DNA of 64,000 nt from contig CAWIEX010000014.1 of assembly GCA_963835295.1 (NCBI GenBank), positions 1,426,001-1,490,000 of the forward strand. Direction: 5' to 3'. Origin of the DNA: JAOPZW01 sp963835295. GTDB taxonomy: Bacteria > Actinomycetota > Thermoleophilia > Solirubrobacterales > Solirubrobacteraceae. This document shows, one piece after another, positions 1 to 9,075 of this stretch. Made by a program: the position numbers and the translations under genes. How positions within the stretch are numbered: position 1 is the stretch's first letter; every line of letters begins with the position of its first letter. The notes beneath the pieces are model-generated. The model did not search any database. It was not told the DNA's origin and was given only the letters and a program-made list of their open reading frames with translations.

Positions 1-465
1 CAGCAGCAGCGGCATGGCGTCGCGCGGCGTGCGGATGCGCCCGGGCTTCTGTGCCAGGAACTTGGCCCCGTAGAGCACGAGCGCGAGCTTGGCCACCTCG
101 GAGGGCTGGAAGGTCAGCGGCCCGGCGCCCAGCCAACGGCGCGCGCCGTTGACCGTGACGCCCAGGCCGGGGAGCTTGACCGCCACCAGGCAGGCGAAGG
201 AGAAGGCCAGCAGCGGCCCGGTCAGCGCCACCACCGAGTCCAGGCCGCGGCGCGCGATCACGTGCAGGGCCACGAAGCCGACGCCGCCGTAGGCCACGTA
301 GCGCACCAGGTAGGTCGTCCCGTCGCCGTCGCCCTGCAGCAGCGTGCGCGCGCTCGAGGCGCTGTAGACCATCACCGCGCCGAGGGCGAGCAGGCACAGC
401 GTCGCCGTGAGCAGGAGGTTGTACTCGAGGGGCAGCTTCGGCTTGGCGCGGGCGGCGACGCGCAT
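1..465 (-). CDS. ftsW: FtsW/RodA-family SEDS glycosyltransferase, N-terminal part
   Basis: Lipid II-polymerising SEDS membrane glycosyltransferase of the divisome, truncated by the left window edge. The 155 visible residues begin at an ATG (465) and contain a cytoplasmic basic N-terminus followed by hydrophobic helices. A YSASS-type stretch lies after the first helix, and a GARRW...FQPSE motif lies near residues 120-140; both are typical of FtsW/RodA proteins. It starts 7 bp after the murD stop and is the last visible gene of the dcw operon, so FtsW is more likely than RodA. The C-terminal helices lie outside the window. Confidence 0.9.
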   Translation of the reverse strand, partial: MRVAARAKPKLPLEYNLLLTATLCLLALGAVMVYSASSARTLLQGDGDGTTYLVRYVAYGGVGFVALHVIARRGLDSVVALTGPLLAFSFACLVAVKLPGLGVTVNGARRWLGAGPLTFQPSEVAKLALVLYGAKFLAQKPGRIRTPRDAMPLLL

Positions 466-472
466 ATCGAAG

Positions 473-1756
473 CTAGGTTCGTCGCGCCGCCACCAACTCC
501 TTGAACGCCCTCCCCCGGGCCTCGTAGTCCGCGAACTGGTCGAAGGACGCGCAGGCGGGCGAGAGCAGCACGATCTCGCCGGGCCGCGCCGCGCCGGCCG
601 CCGCGTCGAGGGCGCGCTCGAGCGTCCCGCAGCGCTCTCCGCCGACCACCGCGCCCAGGCGCTCGGCCTCCTCGCCGATGAGGTAGACGCCGGCGCAGCG
701 CTCGGCCACCGGCGCGCGCAGCGGCGTGTAGTCCTCGCCCTTGCCCTGGCCGCCGAGGATCAGGCGGATCGGCGTGTCGAAGCTCTCGAGCGCCACCAGC
801 GTCGAGGCGACGTTGGTCGCCTTGGAGTCGTTGACGTACAGCACGCCGTCGATCGTCGCGACCTCCTCGAGGCGATGCTCGACCCCCGCGAAGCTCCGCA
901 GGGCCGAGCGCACGGCGTCGAGCTCGAGGCCCCGCGCCAGGCAGATCGCCGCCGCCGCCATCGCGTTGCGGCGGTTGTGCAGCCCGCGCAGGCCGATCTC
1001 CTCGACGTCGAGCAGCGCCTCCTCGGCCCACCACAGCTGCCCGGCGCGGTCGGAGAGCTCGGCCTGCGGCCCGTCGCCGAAGCACACGCGCCGCGCGCAG
1101 CCGCCGAGGTCCTCGACCCCCAGCCCGAGCGGCGCGACCGCGACGTCGTCGTTGCCCTGGTGGGCGAAGACGCGCAGCTTGGCCGCCGTGTAGGCCTCGA
1201 AGGTCCCGTGGCGATCGATGTGGTCGGGCGCCAGGTTGAGCAGCACGGCGCCCTCGGGCGCGAACTCGACGGCGTCTTCGAGCTGGAAGGAGGAGACCTC
1301 GCAGACCACGGTCGCGTCGGGCGCCAGGTGGCCGACGAGCGAGCTCAGCGCGGTGCCGACGTTGCCGGCGACCGCCACCGGCCGCCCGGCCTCGCGATGG
1401 ATGTGGCCGATGAGCTCCGTGGTCGTCGTCTTGCCGTTGGTCCCCGTCACCGCGATGAACTCATTGGGGATCAGCCGCCACGCGAGCTCGACCTCGCCCA
1501 GCACCGGCAGGCCGCGCTCGCGCGCAGCCGCGATGACCGGCGCCTGCGCGGGCACGCCCGGCGACTTGACCACCGCGCGCACATGCTCGAGCGCGGCCGG
1601 CGTGTCGTCGCCCTGGCGGCGATCGACCCCGCGCGCCTGCTCGCCGCGGCCCCGCAGGACCTCGAGCGCCGCGATGCCCGAGCGCGCGAGCCCGACGACG
1701 AGCCACGGGCCGGGCGGCAGCGGGGGGCGCCGGGGGATTCCGCGTGGCGTCGGCAC
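473..1756 (-). CDS. murD: UDP-N-acetylmuramoyl-L-alanine--D-glutamate ligase MurD
   Basis: Cytoplasmic Mur ligase adding D-Glu to UDP-MurNAc-L-Ala. The 427-residue product has a Rossmann-like N-terminal domain, with glycine-rich VVGLARSG at residues 20-27. The Mur-ligase ATP loop GTNGKTT is at about 105-111, followed by the central and C-terminal ligase domains. The length is slightly short of the usual 430-450 residues. The start is a GTG at 1756 with no in-frame ATG nearby. It is the only gene in this cluster preceded by a large gap (185 bp), which holds inverted and direct repeats, so it may be separately initiated. Confidence 0.93.
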   Translation of the reverse strand: MPTPRGIPRRPPLPPGPWLVVGLARSGIAALEVLRGRGEQARGVDRRQGDDTPAALEHVRAVVKSPGVPAQAPVIAAARERGLPVLGEVELAWRLIPNEFIAVTGTNGKTTTTELIGHIHREAGRPVAVAGNVGTALSSLVGHLAPDATVVCEVSSFQLEDAVEFAPEGAVLLNLAPDHIDRHGTFEAYTAAKLRVFAHQGNDDVAVAPLGLGVEDLGGCARRVCFGDGPQAELSDRAGQLWWAEEALLDVEEIGLRGLHNRRNAMAAAAICLARGLELDAVRSALRSFAGVEHRLEEVATIDGVLYVNDSKATNVASTLVALESFDTPIRLILGGQGKGEDYTPLRAPVAERCAGVYLIGEEAERLGAVVGGERCGTLERALDAAAGAARPGEIVLLSPACASFDQFADYEARGRAFKELVAARRT

Positions 1757-1758
1757 GT

Positions 1759-1841
1759 GAACGACGAGTTTGTCACCCGTGATGGGACAAAATCGTCGTT
1801 CGACGAGAACTGCCGGCTATGCGGGCAGAAAATCGTCGTTC
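1759..1841. repeat. Inverted/direct repeat in the murD-mraY gap
   Basis: Between murD and mraY lies the only long gap (1757-1941, 185 bp) in an otherwise abutting operon. It contains a 16-base arm GAACGACGAGTTTGTC (1759-1774) facing GACAAAATCGTCGTTC (1786-1801) with a single mismatch and an 11-base loop. A further direct copy of AAAATCGTCGTTC lies at 1829-1841. A short CTGCC/GGCAG inverted repeat sits between the copies. No convincing gene was seen in the gap. It could be a dispersed intergenic repeat, a processing or attenuation hairpin, or a protein-binding array. The function is not known. Confidence 0.6.
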
Positions 1842-1941
1842 GCGCGCGCTGGCGAAACTGCGCGCGCTCCGAGCGCCGCTCGCTCCCTTCCCCCTCGGTG
1901 ATGCTGTTTGGGCCGCGCAACGCCGCGGGCGGGCGGGCGCG

Positions 1942-2910
1942 CTACGTCACCGACTGCTGATACACCGTGAAGCCGATCGCGGCGCAGACCGCGGCCACGA
2001 TCCAGAAGCGCAGGATGATCTTCGTCTCCGACCAGCCGAGGATCTCGAAGTGGTGGTGGACGGGCGCCATGAGGAAGACGCGCTTTCGGAAGGTCTGAAA
2101 GGAGAAGACCTGGATGAGGACGCTGAGCGCCTCGACCACGAAGATCCCGCCGAGGACGATCAAGAGCTCCTCGGTCTTCGTCATCACCGCCAAGCCGGCG
2201 ATCGCGCCTCCCAGCCCGAGGGACCCGGTGTCGCCCATGAAGATGGTGGCCGGGAAGGCGTTGAACCACAGGAAGCCCACGCAGGCGCCGACCAGGCAGC
2301 CGCACAGCAGCGCGAGGTCGCGCTGGCCACCGGTGATGAAGGTGATCCCGATGTAGGCCAGCAGGACGATCGCCGCGCAGCCGCCGGCGAGGCCGTCGAG
2401 CCCGTCGGTGAGGTTGACCGCGCTCGTCGTGCCCGCCACGACCAGGTAGATGAGCAGCGGGTAGAACACGCCCAGGTCGATGGTCGCGTCGACCGAGCGC
2501 AGGCGCAGGGTGTCGCTCACGCCCGCCTTCTGGGTGGCCAGCCACCACAGGCCCAGCGAGATGGCGATCGTCACCAGCAGCTTGGTGCGGGCGCGCAGCC
2601 CCAGCGAGCGGCGCCTGACGATCTTCGTGTAGTCGTCGGCGAAGCCCAGCAGCGCGCAGGCCACCGCCGCCCCGTAGACCCCGACCGAGCGCCAGTCGTA
2701 GTCGCTGAGGATGAGGAAGGGCGCCGAGATGGCGGTGAAGATGATGATCCCGCCCATCGTCGGCGTGCCCGCCTTCTCGTGGTGGCCCGAGGGCCCCTCC
2801 TCGCGGATGAACTGGCCGAACTCGCGGTTGCGCAGGGTGGCGATGAAGCGCGGCGAGAGGAAGATGCAGATGAGCAGCGCCGCCGTGCCGGCGATGAGGA
2901 CTTCGCCCAT
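1942..2910 (-). CDS. mraY: Phospho-N-acetylmuramoyl-pentapeptide transferase MraY
   Basis: Integral membrane enzyme making lipid I from UDP-MurNAc-pentapeptide and undecaprenyl phosphate. The product has about ten hydrophobic helices and the family landmarks: an ADDYTK acidic pair, NAFPATIFMGDTG, and PVHHHFE near the C-terminus. The length of about 322 residues is normal. I chose the ATG at 2910 because its A is shared with the murF stop (TGATG junction); a TTG one codon upstream is the alternative. It is translationally coupled to murF. Confidence 0.94.
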   Translation of the reverse strand: MGEVLIAGTAALLICIFLSPRFIATLRNREFGQFIREEGPSGHHEKAGTPTMGGIIIFTAISAPFLILSDYDWRSVGVYGAAVACALLGFADDYTKIVRRRSLGLRARTKLLVTIAISLGLWWLATQKAGVSDTLRLRSVDATIDLGVFYPLLIYLVVAGTTSAVNLTDGLDGLAGGCAAIVLLAYIGITFITGGQRDLALLCGCLVGACVGFLWFNAFPATIFMGDTGSLGLGGAIAGLAVMTKTEELLIVLGGIFVVEALSVLIQVFSFQTFRKRVFLMAPVHHHFEILGWSETKIILRFWIVAAVCAAIGFTVYQQSVT

Positions 2911-4231
2911 CAAGCGCCTTCCAGCGCCTTTGCGACCGCCTCGAGGCCGACGCCGCGCGAGCCCTTGACCAGCACGGTGTCGCCCGGCGCCAGCAGGTCG
3001 CGGACCGCGGCGGCCGCCGCCTGGGCGTCGGGCAGGGCGATCACCTCGCCGTAGCCGTCGGCGAAGTGCGCGGCGCGCGGCCCGACGGCGACGAGAACGT
3101 CGACCCCGGCCGCGCGGGCATGTGCCCCGATCTCGGCGTGGAAGCGCTCCTCGTCGGGGCCGAGCTCGAGCATGTCTCCGAGCACGGCCACGCGGCGCCC
3201 GTACGCGGACGCGGCGAGGTCGTCGAGTGCGGCGCGCATCGACATCGGGTTGGCGTTGTAGCAGTCATTGACGACGACGATGTCCCCGGGCAACTCGATC
3301 CACTGGCCGCGGAAGCTCGACAGGGCGACGTCCAACAGGCCGTCGGGCTCGACGCCCACGGCGCGCGCCGCGGCCAGCGCGGCGAGCGCGTTGCGGCGCA
3401 TGTGCGCGCTGATCCGTCCCCGCCCACCCGCCCCAGTCACCACCACCTCCAATCCCGCGGGCAGCTCCTCCACGTCGCCGCCAGGGCCGAAGGTCACGGT
3501 GGTGACGTCGTCGCGGCGATGGGCGTCGAGCAGCGTCTCACCCGCGGGCACGATCGCGGTGCCCCCGGGGCGCAGGCCGGCCACGAGCTCCGCCTTGGCC
3601 GCGGCGATGGCCTCGATCGAGCCCATCAGCTCGAGGTGCACCGGCGCCACGGCGGTGATGAGGCCGACGTCGGGCTCGGCGATGGCGGTCAGCTCGGCGA
3701 TCTGCCCGGGCCCCGCATCCCCATCTCGAGCACCAGCGCCTCGGTCGCGGCGGGCGCCTCGAGCACGGTCATGGGCAGCCCGATCTCGGTGTTGAGGTTC
3801 TCGCGGTTGGCCACCGTGCGCAGGCGCTGGCTCAGCATCGCCGCGAGGATGTCCTTGGTCGACGTCTTCCCCACCGAGCCCGTGATCCCGACCACCGGGC
3901 AGCCGAGGGCGCGGCGCCACGCGGTGGCCAGGCGCTGGAGGGCGGCGAGCGGGTCGTCGGCCGCGATCACCGCTCCGGCCGCCGCGCCGAGCGCGTCGGC
4001 GTGCGCGGGCGCCACCAACACCCCCCACGCGCCGCCGTCCAGCGCCTGGGCCGCGAAGCGACCGCCGTCGACGTTCTCCCCGACCAGCCCCACGAAGAGC
4101 TCGCCGGGCCCCGCCGAGCGCGAGTCGATGACGGCGCGCGTCGGGCCGCCGGCCGGGTGGGAACGGTCTCCTGCGGCGACGAGCCGCCCGCCCGCGGCCT
4201 GGGCCACCTGCTCAGGCGACCACGCGCGCAC
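2910..4231 (-). CDS. murF: UDP-MurNAc-tripeptide--D-Ala-D-Ala ligase MurF, frameshifted
   Basis: Adds D-Ala-D-Ala to UDP-MurNAc-tripeptide. The N-terminal part (to about 3715) carries the ATP loop GSVGKTS and the conserved NRENLNTEIGLP and LEMGMRG motifs. The C-terminal part carries NDCYNANPMSM and VKGSRGVGLE. The two halves are in different frames: in the GC-rich tract at 3705-3714 the coding strand reads CGGGGCCCGGGCAGATC, where one more base would restore the family sequence GMRGPGQIAEL. This is a one-base loss. Because murF is normally essential and everything around it is intact, a sequencing error is the likelier explanation, but a real lesion cannot be excluded. The proposed start is GTG 4231, overlapping murE by 20 bp. 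Confidence 0.85.
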
Positions 4232-5630
4232 GCAGGGCCTCGCGGGCGACGGCCACGTCGTCGAAGGGCACCGTCCGGCCGTCCTCGAACTCCTGATAGC
4301 GCTCGTGGCCCTTGCCGGCGACGACGACCACGTCGCCCGCGGTGGCCAGCGCGATGGCGCGCTCGATGGCCGCCTGGCGATCCACGACGCGCTCGATGCC
4401 GGCCCGCCCACCCGCCCCTTCGGCGATCTCGTCCATGATCGCCTCGGGGTCCTCGTTGCGCGGGTTGTCCGACGTGATGATCGCGACGTCCGCATGCTCG
4501 GCCGCCGCGCGCCCCATCAACGGTCGCTTGCCGCGGTCGCGGTCGCCGCCGGCGCCGAAGACGACGATCAGCCGGCCCCGCGTCAGCCCGCGGGCCGTGC
4601 GCAGGACCGCCTCCAGGGCGTCGGGCTTGTGCGAGTAGTCGACGAAGACGGCGAAGGGCTGGCCCTCGTCGACGGGCTCGAAGCGGCCGGGCACGCGCTC
4701 GGCGGCCGCCAGGCCGCGCGCGATGGACGCGTCGTCGACCCCCAGCTCGCGCGCCACCACCACCGCGCCCAGCGCGTTGAGCACGTTGAAGCGGCCCGGC
4801 AGCGTCGTGCGCAGCGCCAGCCCGTCGACCGCGAAGGACGACCCGCTCGCGTCGCCCTCGATCGCGGTCGCGCGGACCTGCGCGTCCTGCGCGTCGAGGC
4901 CGATGCGGACGGCCCGCGGGAAGTCGCGGGCCAGGCGCGCGCCGTAAGGGTCGTCGACGTTGACCACCGCGAGCTCGGCGCCGGCCTCGAACAGCCGGCG
5001 CTTGGCCAGGAAGTAGTCCTCCATGTCGGCGTGGAAGTCGAGGTGGTCCTGCGTGAGGTTGGTGAAGACCGCGGCCGACCAGTGGATCGCGTCGGCGCGG
5101 TGCAGGGCGAGCGCGTGGCTGGAGACCTCCATGACGACCGCGTCGTCGCCGGCGGCGAGCATGTCGGCGAAGGTGCGCTGCAGGTCGATGGCCTCTGGCG
5201 TCGTGCGGGCCACGGCGTGCTGCTCGCCGCCGACGATCGCGGTCACGGTGCCGAGCAGCCCGGTGCGCCGACCACCCGCCTCGAGCAGCGAGCGCACGAG
5301 GAAGGCCGACGTCGTCTTGCCGTTGGTCCCCGTGATCCCGACCGCCGTCAGCCGCGCTGTCGGGTCGCCGGCCAGGGCGGCGGCGGCGGGTGCCATCGCG
5401 GCGCGCACGTCGTCGACGAGGATCTCTGGGACCGCGGTGCCCAGCGGCCGCTGCACGACGAGCGCCACCGCGCCGCGCGCGATCGCGTCGTCGGCGTAGT
5501 CGTGGCCGTCGCGCGTGAAGCCCGGCACACAGAAGAACAGCGTCCCCGGCGCCACGAGGCGGTTGTCGTAGGCGAGCGCCGTGACCTCGACCGCGGGCGC
5601 GTCGGAGCCGATGACCTCTGCCAGCCGCAC
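4212..5630 (-). CDS. murE: UDP-MurNAc-L-Ala-D-Glu--meso-2,6-diaminopimelate ligase MurE
   Basis: Cytoplasmic ligase adding the third stem-peptide residue. The 472-residue protein has the MurE N-terminal domain and the ATP loop GTNGKTT at 101-107. The carbamylated-lysine region follows, and the signature DNPRNEDP lies at about 388-395. The DNPR form is characteristic of meso-diaminopimelate-specific enzymes rather than lysine-adding ones, so the peptidoglycan is predicted to be DAP type. The start is GTG 5630, 10 bp after the ftsI stop. The 3' end overlaps murF. Confidence 0.95.
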   Translation of the reverse strand: MRLAEVIGSDAPAVEVTALAYDNRLVAPGTLFFCVPGFTRDGHDYADDAIARGAVALVVQRPLGTAVPEILVDDVRAAMAPAAAALAGDPTARLTAVGITGTNGKTTSAFLVRSLLEAGGRRTGLLGTVTAIVGGEQHAVARTTPEAIDLQRTFADMLAAGDDAVVMEVSSHALALHRADAIHWSAAVFTNLTQDHLDFHADMEDYFLAKRRLFEAGAELAVVNVDDPYGARLARDFPRAVRIGLDAQDAQVRATAIEGDASGSSFAVDGLALRTTLPGRFNVLNALGAVVVARELGVDDASIARGLAAAERVPGRFEPVDEGQPFAVFVDYSHKPDALEAVLRTARGLTRGRLIVVFGAGGDRDRGKRPLMGRAAAEHADVAIITSDNPRNEDPEAIMDEIAEGAGGRAGIERVVDRQAAIERAIALATAGDVVVVAGKGHERYQEFEDGRTVPFDDVAVAREALRARVVA

Positions 5631-5640
5631 GCCCCGCAGC

Positions 5641-7302
5641 CTATTGCGGCGGGATGCGCATGTACGGCAGGGCGAAGGAGGCGATCTTGCCGAAGGCCGG
5701 CGCGGCGACCACGCCGCCGTAGATCGCGCCCTGGGGCTCGTCGACCATCACGCCGATCAGCAGCTTGGGGTGCAGCGCGGGCGCGAAGCCCATGAACGAC
5801 GCGATGTAGTGGAACTTCGAGTACTCGCCGGTGGCCGGGTCGATCTTGTTCGCCGTACCGGTCTTGCCCGCCAGCTTGTAGCCGGGGATCGAGACCTCGC
5901 TGGCCGTGCCGCCGGGGGCGAAGGCGCCCTCGAGCATCGTGCGCAGCTGGGCGGCGGTCTTCGTCGAGATGATGCGCTTGCCCTTCGGCTCGGGCAGCAG
6001 CTTGCCGTCGACGCGCCGCACCACGCGCGGCGAGCGCAGGATCCCGCCGTTGGCGATCGCCGCGTAGGCCTGGGCCATCTGCATCGGCGTCACCGAGAGG
6101 CCCTGGCCGATCGGCAGGTTGCCCATCGAGGACCCCGAGTACTTGTCGACGGGCAGCACCAGCCCGCGCTCCTCGCCGGGGAGGTCGACGCCCGTGGGCT
6201 TGCCGAAGCCGAACTTGCGCACCCAGTAGTCGAAGCGCTGCTTGCCCATCTCCAGGCCGATCTTGATCGCGCCCACGTTCGACGACTGCGCCAGGATCTG
6301 CGCCGTGGTCAGCGTCACCGGTCCGCGCACGTGCGACTCGGCGATCGTCCGGTCGGCGACCTGGATCTGCGGCGGCAGGTCGAAGGGCGTGCTGGGCGTG
6401 ATCGTCCCGTCCTGCAGCGCGCCCGCGACCGTGAAGGCCTTGAAGGTCGAGCCCGGCTCGTAGGTGTAGCCCACGGCGCGGTTTTGCGTGGCGTAGCTCG
6501 GCGCGGCGCCCGGCGCGTTGGCGTTGATGCGCGGCCAGTTGGCCATCGCCAGCACCTCGCCGGTGGTCGGGTTCATGACGATCGCCGTGGCCCCGTGGGG
6601 CCGGTAGGTCGCCCCGATGTCGGCCAGCACGCGCTCGACCTTGTCCTGGATGGCGGCGTCGATCGTCAGCTCCAGGCGCGACCCGGCCTTGGCGGGCTTG
6701 GTGTCGCGGATCGAGAGCGACTCCCCGAGGGCGTCCTTGACCAGGCGCCGCTCGCCGTCGGTGCCCTGCAGCAGCTTGTCGTCGGCGTACTCGAGGCCGC
6801 TCAGGCCATTGCCGTCGGTGCCGACCGAGCCGAGCAGCTGGCTGGCCAGGTACTGGCGCGGGTAGATGCGCCGGTGCGCGGCGGTGGTCTGGATGCCGGG
6901 CAGCTTGAGCTTCTGCACCGCCGTGCCCTGGCTGGCGGGCACCGAGCGGGCGAGGTAGGCGAAGGTGCTGTCGCGCTTGGCGAGCTTGCGCAGGAGCGTG
7001 TCGGGGTCGACGCCGAGCAGCGGCGCGAGCTTGGCGGCCGTCCTGGCCGGGTCCTTGACGAGGTACGGGGTCGCGGAGACGTCGTCGGCGGGCTCTGAGG
7101 CCGCGAGCTCGAAGCCGTGGCGGTCGACGATCGTGCCGCGCCGCGCCGGCAGCTCGAGCGAGCTCACCTGCTGGCTGGCGGCGGCATTGGCCAGGCTCGA
7201 GCCCTTGATGGTCCCCAGGAAGACGGCGCGCCCAGCCGCCAGGAGCAGGAGCGCGAGGAACGCGGCGAAGAGGAGGCCGATGCGGCGCTCGAGCAGCGCC
7301 AC
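5641..7302 (-). CDS. ftsI: Penicillin-binding protein 2/3 FtsI, divisome transpeptidase
   Basis: Class B PBP that cross-links septal peptidoglycan. It has one N-terminal membrane anchor (about residues 8-29) and a PBP dimerisation domain. In the transpeptidase domain the active-site STFK is at 285-288, SSN at 340-342 and KTG at 480-482. The length of 553 residues is normal. The start is GTG 7302, 3 bp after the ftsL-like stop. I see no C-terminal PASTA domain, unlike many Gram-positive homologues. Confidence 0.95.
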   Translation of the reverse strand: MALLERRIGLLFAAFLALLLLAAGRAVFLGTIKGSSLANAAASQQVSSLELPARRGTIVDRHGFELAASEPADDVSATPYLVKDPARTAAKLAPLLGVDPDTLLRKLAKRDSTFAYLARSVPASQGTAVQKLKLPGIQTTAAHRRIYPRQYLASQLLGSVGTDGNGLSGLEYADDKLLQGTDGERRLVKDALGESLSIRDTKPAKAGSRLELTIDAAIQDKVERVLADIGATYRPHGATAIVMNPTTGEVLAMANWPRINANAPGAAPSYATQNRAVGYTYEPGSTFKAFTVAGALQDGTITPSTPFDLPPQIQVADRTIAESHVRGPVTLTTAQILAQSSNVGAIKIGLEMGKQRFDYWVRKFGFGKPTGVDLPGEERGLVLPVDKYSGSSMGNLPIGQGLSVTPMQMAQAYAAIANGGILRSPRVVRRVDGKLLPEPKGKRIISTKTAAQLRTMLEGAFAPGGTASEVSIPGYKLAGKTGTANKIDPATGEYSKFHYIASFMGFAPALHPKLLIGVMVDEPQGAIYGGVVAAPAFGKIASFALPYMRIPPQ

Positions 7303-7305
7303 CGG

Positions 7306-8133
7306 CTACCCCTGGCCGCCCGCGGGAGCGCTTGCGCCGCCCGCGACGGCGGGAGTGCCCGTCGCGGTCGGCGCAGTGTTCTGAGGCGCGCTGTTCACCG
7401 GTGCGGCGGCGTTGGTGGCCGGCGCCGAGGTGGCCGGGGCCGAGGTGGCCGTCGCCGGCGCGGTGGTGGTGGTCGCCGGCGCCGCGTTCGTGGTCGCCGG
7501 CGCGCTCGTCGTGGCCGACGCGGCGGTCGCCGCGGGTGCCGTCGGTGGCGGCGTCGTCGTCGTGACCGCCGTCGGCGCGGTGGTCGTCGCCGCCGGCGGA
7601 GCGCTCGCGTTCACCGGCTTGGGCGGCTTGATCGAGGCCGCGGCGCGCGCGCCGTGCGCCCCGCGGCCGTCGAGGTAGTGCACGTCGCCGGCGGCCGGGG
7701 TGACCATGCCGAGCTTGGCCGCCACCGCCTGGATGCGCTCGCCGGAGTCGAGCCTGGAGATCTCCTCGCGCAGGCTCGAGTTCTGACGATCGAAGGTGTC
7801 GGCCGCGGTCACCGCGCGGCTGATGCCGGCGTTGAGCTTGAGCAGCGACACCTGCATGAAGACGATGCCCATGAGCGCGACGGCGACGAGCGCGATCCAC
7901 GCGCGGCCGCGGACGAGGCGGTCGAGCACGCGCGCGTCGCCGACGCGCATGGCCCGCACGCCGAGCCGCATCGCCAGCGGCGGCCGGGCGACCGCGGTCG
8001 CGCCGGTCACGCTCGCGCGCGGGTCGCGCTTGGGCCGGCTGGGACCGGAGACCCGGCGCGGCGGGCGCTGCGTCGGCGCGCGGCGCGTCGTGCGCGTCGG
8101 GTGCCGGGCGGCGATGGTGGCAGGGGGCGTCAT
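7306..8133 (-). CDS. ftsL: FtsL-like septum protein with a long low-complexity C-terminus
   Basis: Small bitopic divisome protein between rsmH and ftsI, the conserved ftsL position. It has a basic, Pro/Arg-rich cytoplasmic N-terminus (about 80 residues) and one membrane helix at about 80-97. A heptad-like coiled-coil segment rich in Leu, Arg and Glu follows, ending in the YLDGRG region. After this comes an unusual tail of about 120 residues made almost wholly of Ala, Thr, Pro and Asn, predicted to lie outside the membrane. Total length is 275 residues, about twice a normal FtsL. The start ATG overlaps the rsmH stop (ATGA). Assignment rests on position and topology because FtsL sequences are poorly conserved. 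Confidence 0.75.
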   Translation of the reverse strand: MTPPATIAARHPTRTTRRAPTQRPPRRVSGPSRPKRDPRASVTGATAVARPPLAMRLGVRAMRVGDARVLDRLVRGRAWIALVAVALMGIVFMQVSLLKLNAGISRAVTAADTFDRQNSSLREEISRLDSGERIQAVAAKLGMVTPAAGDVHYLDGRGAHGARAAASIKPPKPVNASAPPAATTTAPTAVTTTTPPPTAPAATAASATTSAPATTNAAPATTTTAPATATSAPATSAPATNAAAPVNSAPQNTAPTATGTPAVAGGASAPAGGQG

Positions 8134-9074
8134 GCGTGGTCCTCGATCTTCCGTGCGGCGCGCATGCGTGCTGAACGCGCGCGGGGGTTGGCGGCGACCT
8201 CGCCGGGCGTGGGCGCCACGGAGCGGCGGGTGAGCAGCTCGGCCTCCGGGACGCGGCCGCAGCCGCACACCGGAAGGTCGGGCGGGCAGATGCAGCCCCG
8301 CGTCCTGGCGGCGAGGAAGCGCTTCACCCGTCGGTCTTCCAGCGAGTGGAAGGAAATCCCTGCAAAGCGGCCATTGGCGCGGAGCAGCTGCCAGGCGGCG
8401 GGCAGGGCCGCGTCGAGCTGGCCGAGCTCGTCGTTGACCGCGATGCGGATGGCCTGGAAGACGCGCTTGGCCGGGTGGCCGGCGGCGAAGCGGGCGGGGA
8501 CCGGCACCGCGTCGGTCACGACCTCGACGAGCTCGTTGGTCGTGGACAGCGGCCCCTGGGCGCGTGCCCGAACGAGCGCGCGGGCGACGGGGCGCGCGTA
8601 GCGCTCCTCGCCGTAGTCGCGGAACAGCGTGGCCAGCCGTCGCTCGTCCCACTCGTTGACCACATCGGCCGCGGTGAGGTCGTCGTCGGGGTCCATGCGC
8701 ATGTCCAGCGGCGCGTCGTAGGCGTAGGAGAAGCCGCGCTCGCGCGTGTCGACCTGCATGGAGGACATGCCGAGGTCGAGGTAGACGAGGTCGGCGACGA
8801 CACCCTCGTCGCGCAGCTCCTCGAGAGCCTCGGCGAAGGGCGCCCGGATGAAGCGCGTGCGGCAGGCCACGTCCGCCGCGAGCTCGGCGAAGCGCTCCTC
8901 GGCCGCGGGGTCGCGGTCGATCGCGATGAGCTCGCCGTGCGGCCCCAGGCGATCGGCGATCAGGCGCGCGTGACCGCCGGCGCCGAACGTGCAGTCGACG
9001 GCGACCTGGCCCGGCTGGGGGTCCAGGAGGTCGACGAGCTCGCCGGCCAGGACCGGGACGTGCGTGGTGGTCAT
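8130..9074 (-). CDS. rsmH: 16S rRNA (cytosine-1402 N4)-methyltransferase RsmH (MraW)
   Basis: SAM-dependent methyltransferase modifying C1402 of 16S rRNA. The product has the SAM-binding DCTFGAGGHA motif near the N-terminus and YLDLGMSSMQ. It also has the RALRLxVNdEL-like segment (QAIRIAVNDELGQLD), SFHSLEDRRVK, and the basic C-terminus NPRARSARMRAARKI, all family features. The length is 314 residues. I chose ATG 9074 because it lies one base after the mraZ stop; an upstream TTG-type start would overlap mraZ. Confidence 0.95.
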   Translation of the reverse strand: MTTTHVPVLAGELVDLLDPQPGQVAVDCTFGAGGHARLIADRLGPHGELIAIDRDPAAEERFAELAADVACRTRFIRAPFAEALEELRDEGVVADLVYLDLGMSSMQVDTRERGFSYAYDAPLDMRMDPDDDLTAADVVNEWDERRLATLFRDYGEERYARPVARALVRARAQGPLSTTNELVEVVTDAVPVPARFAAGHPAKRVFQAIRIAVNDELGQLDAALPAAWQLLRANGRFAGISFHSLEDRRVKRFLAARTRGCICPPDLPVCGCGRVPEAELLTRRSVAPTPGEVAANPRARSARMRAARKIEDHA

Positions 9075-9075
9075 G

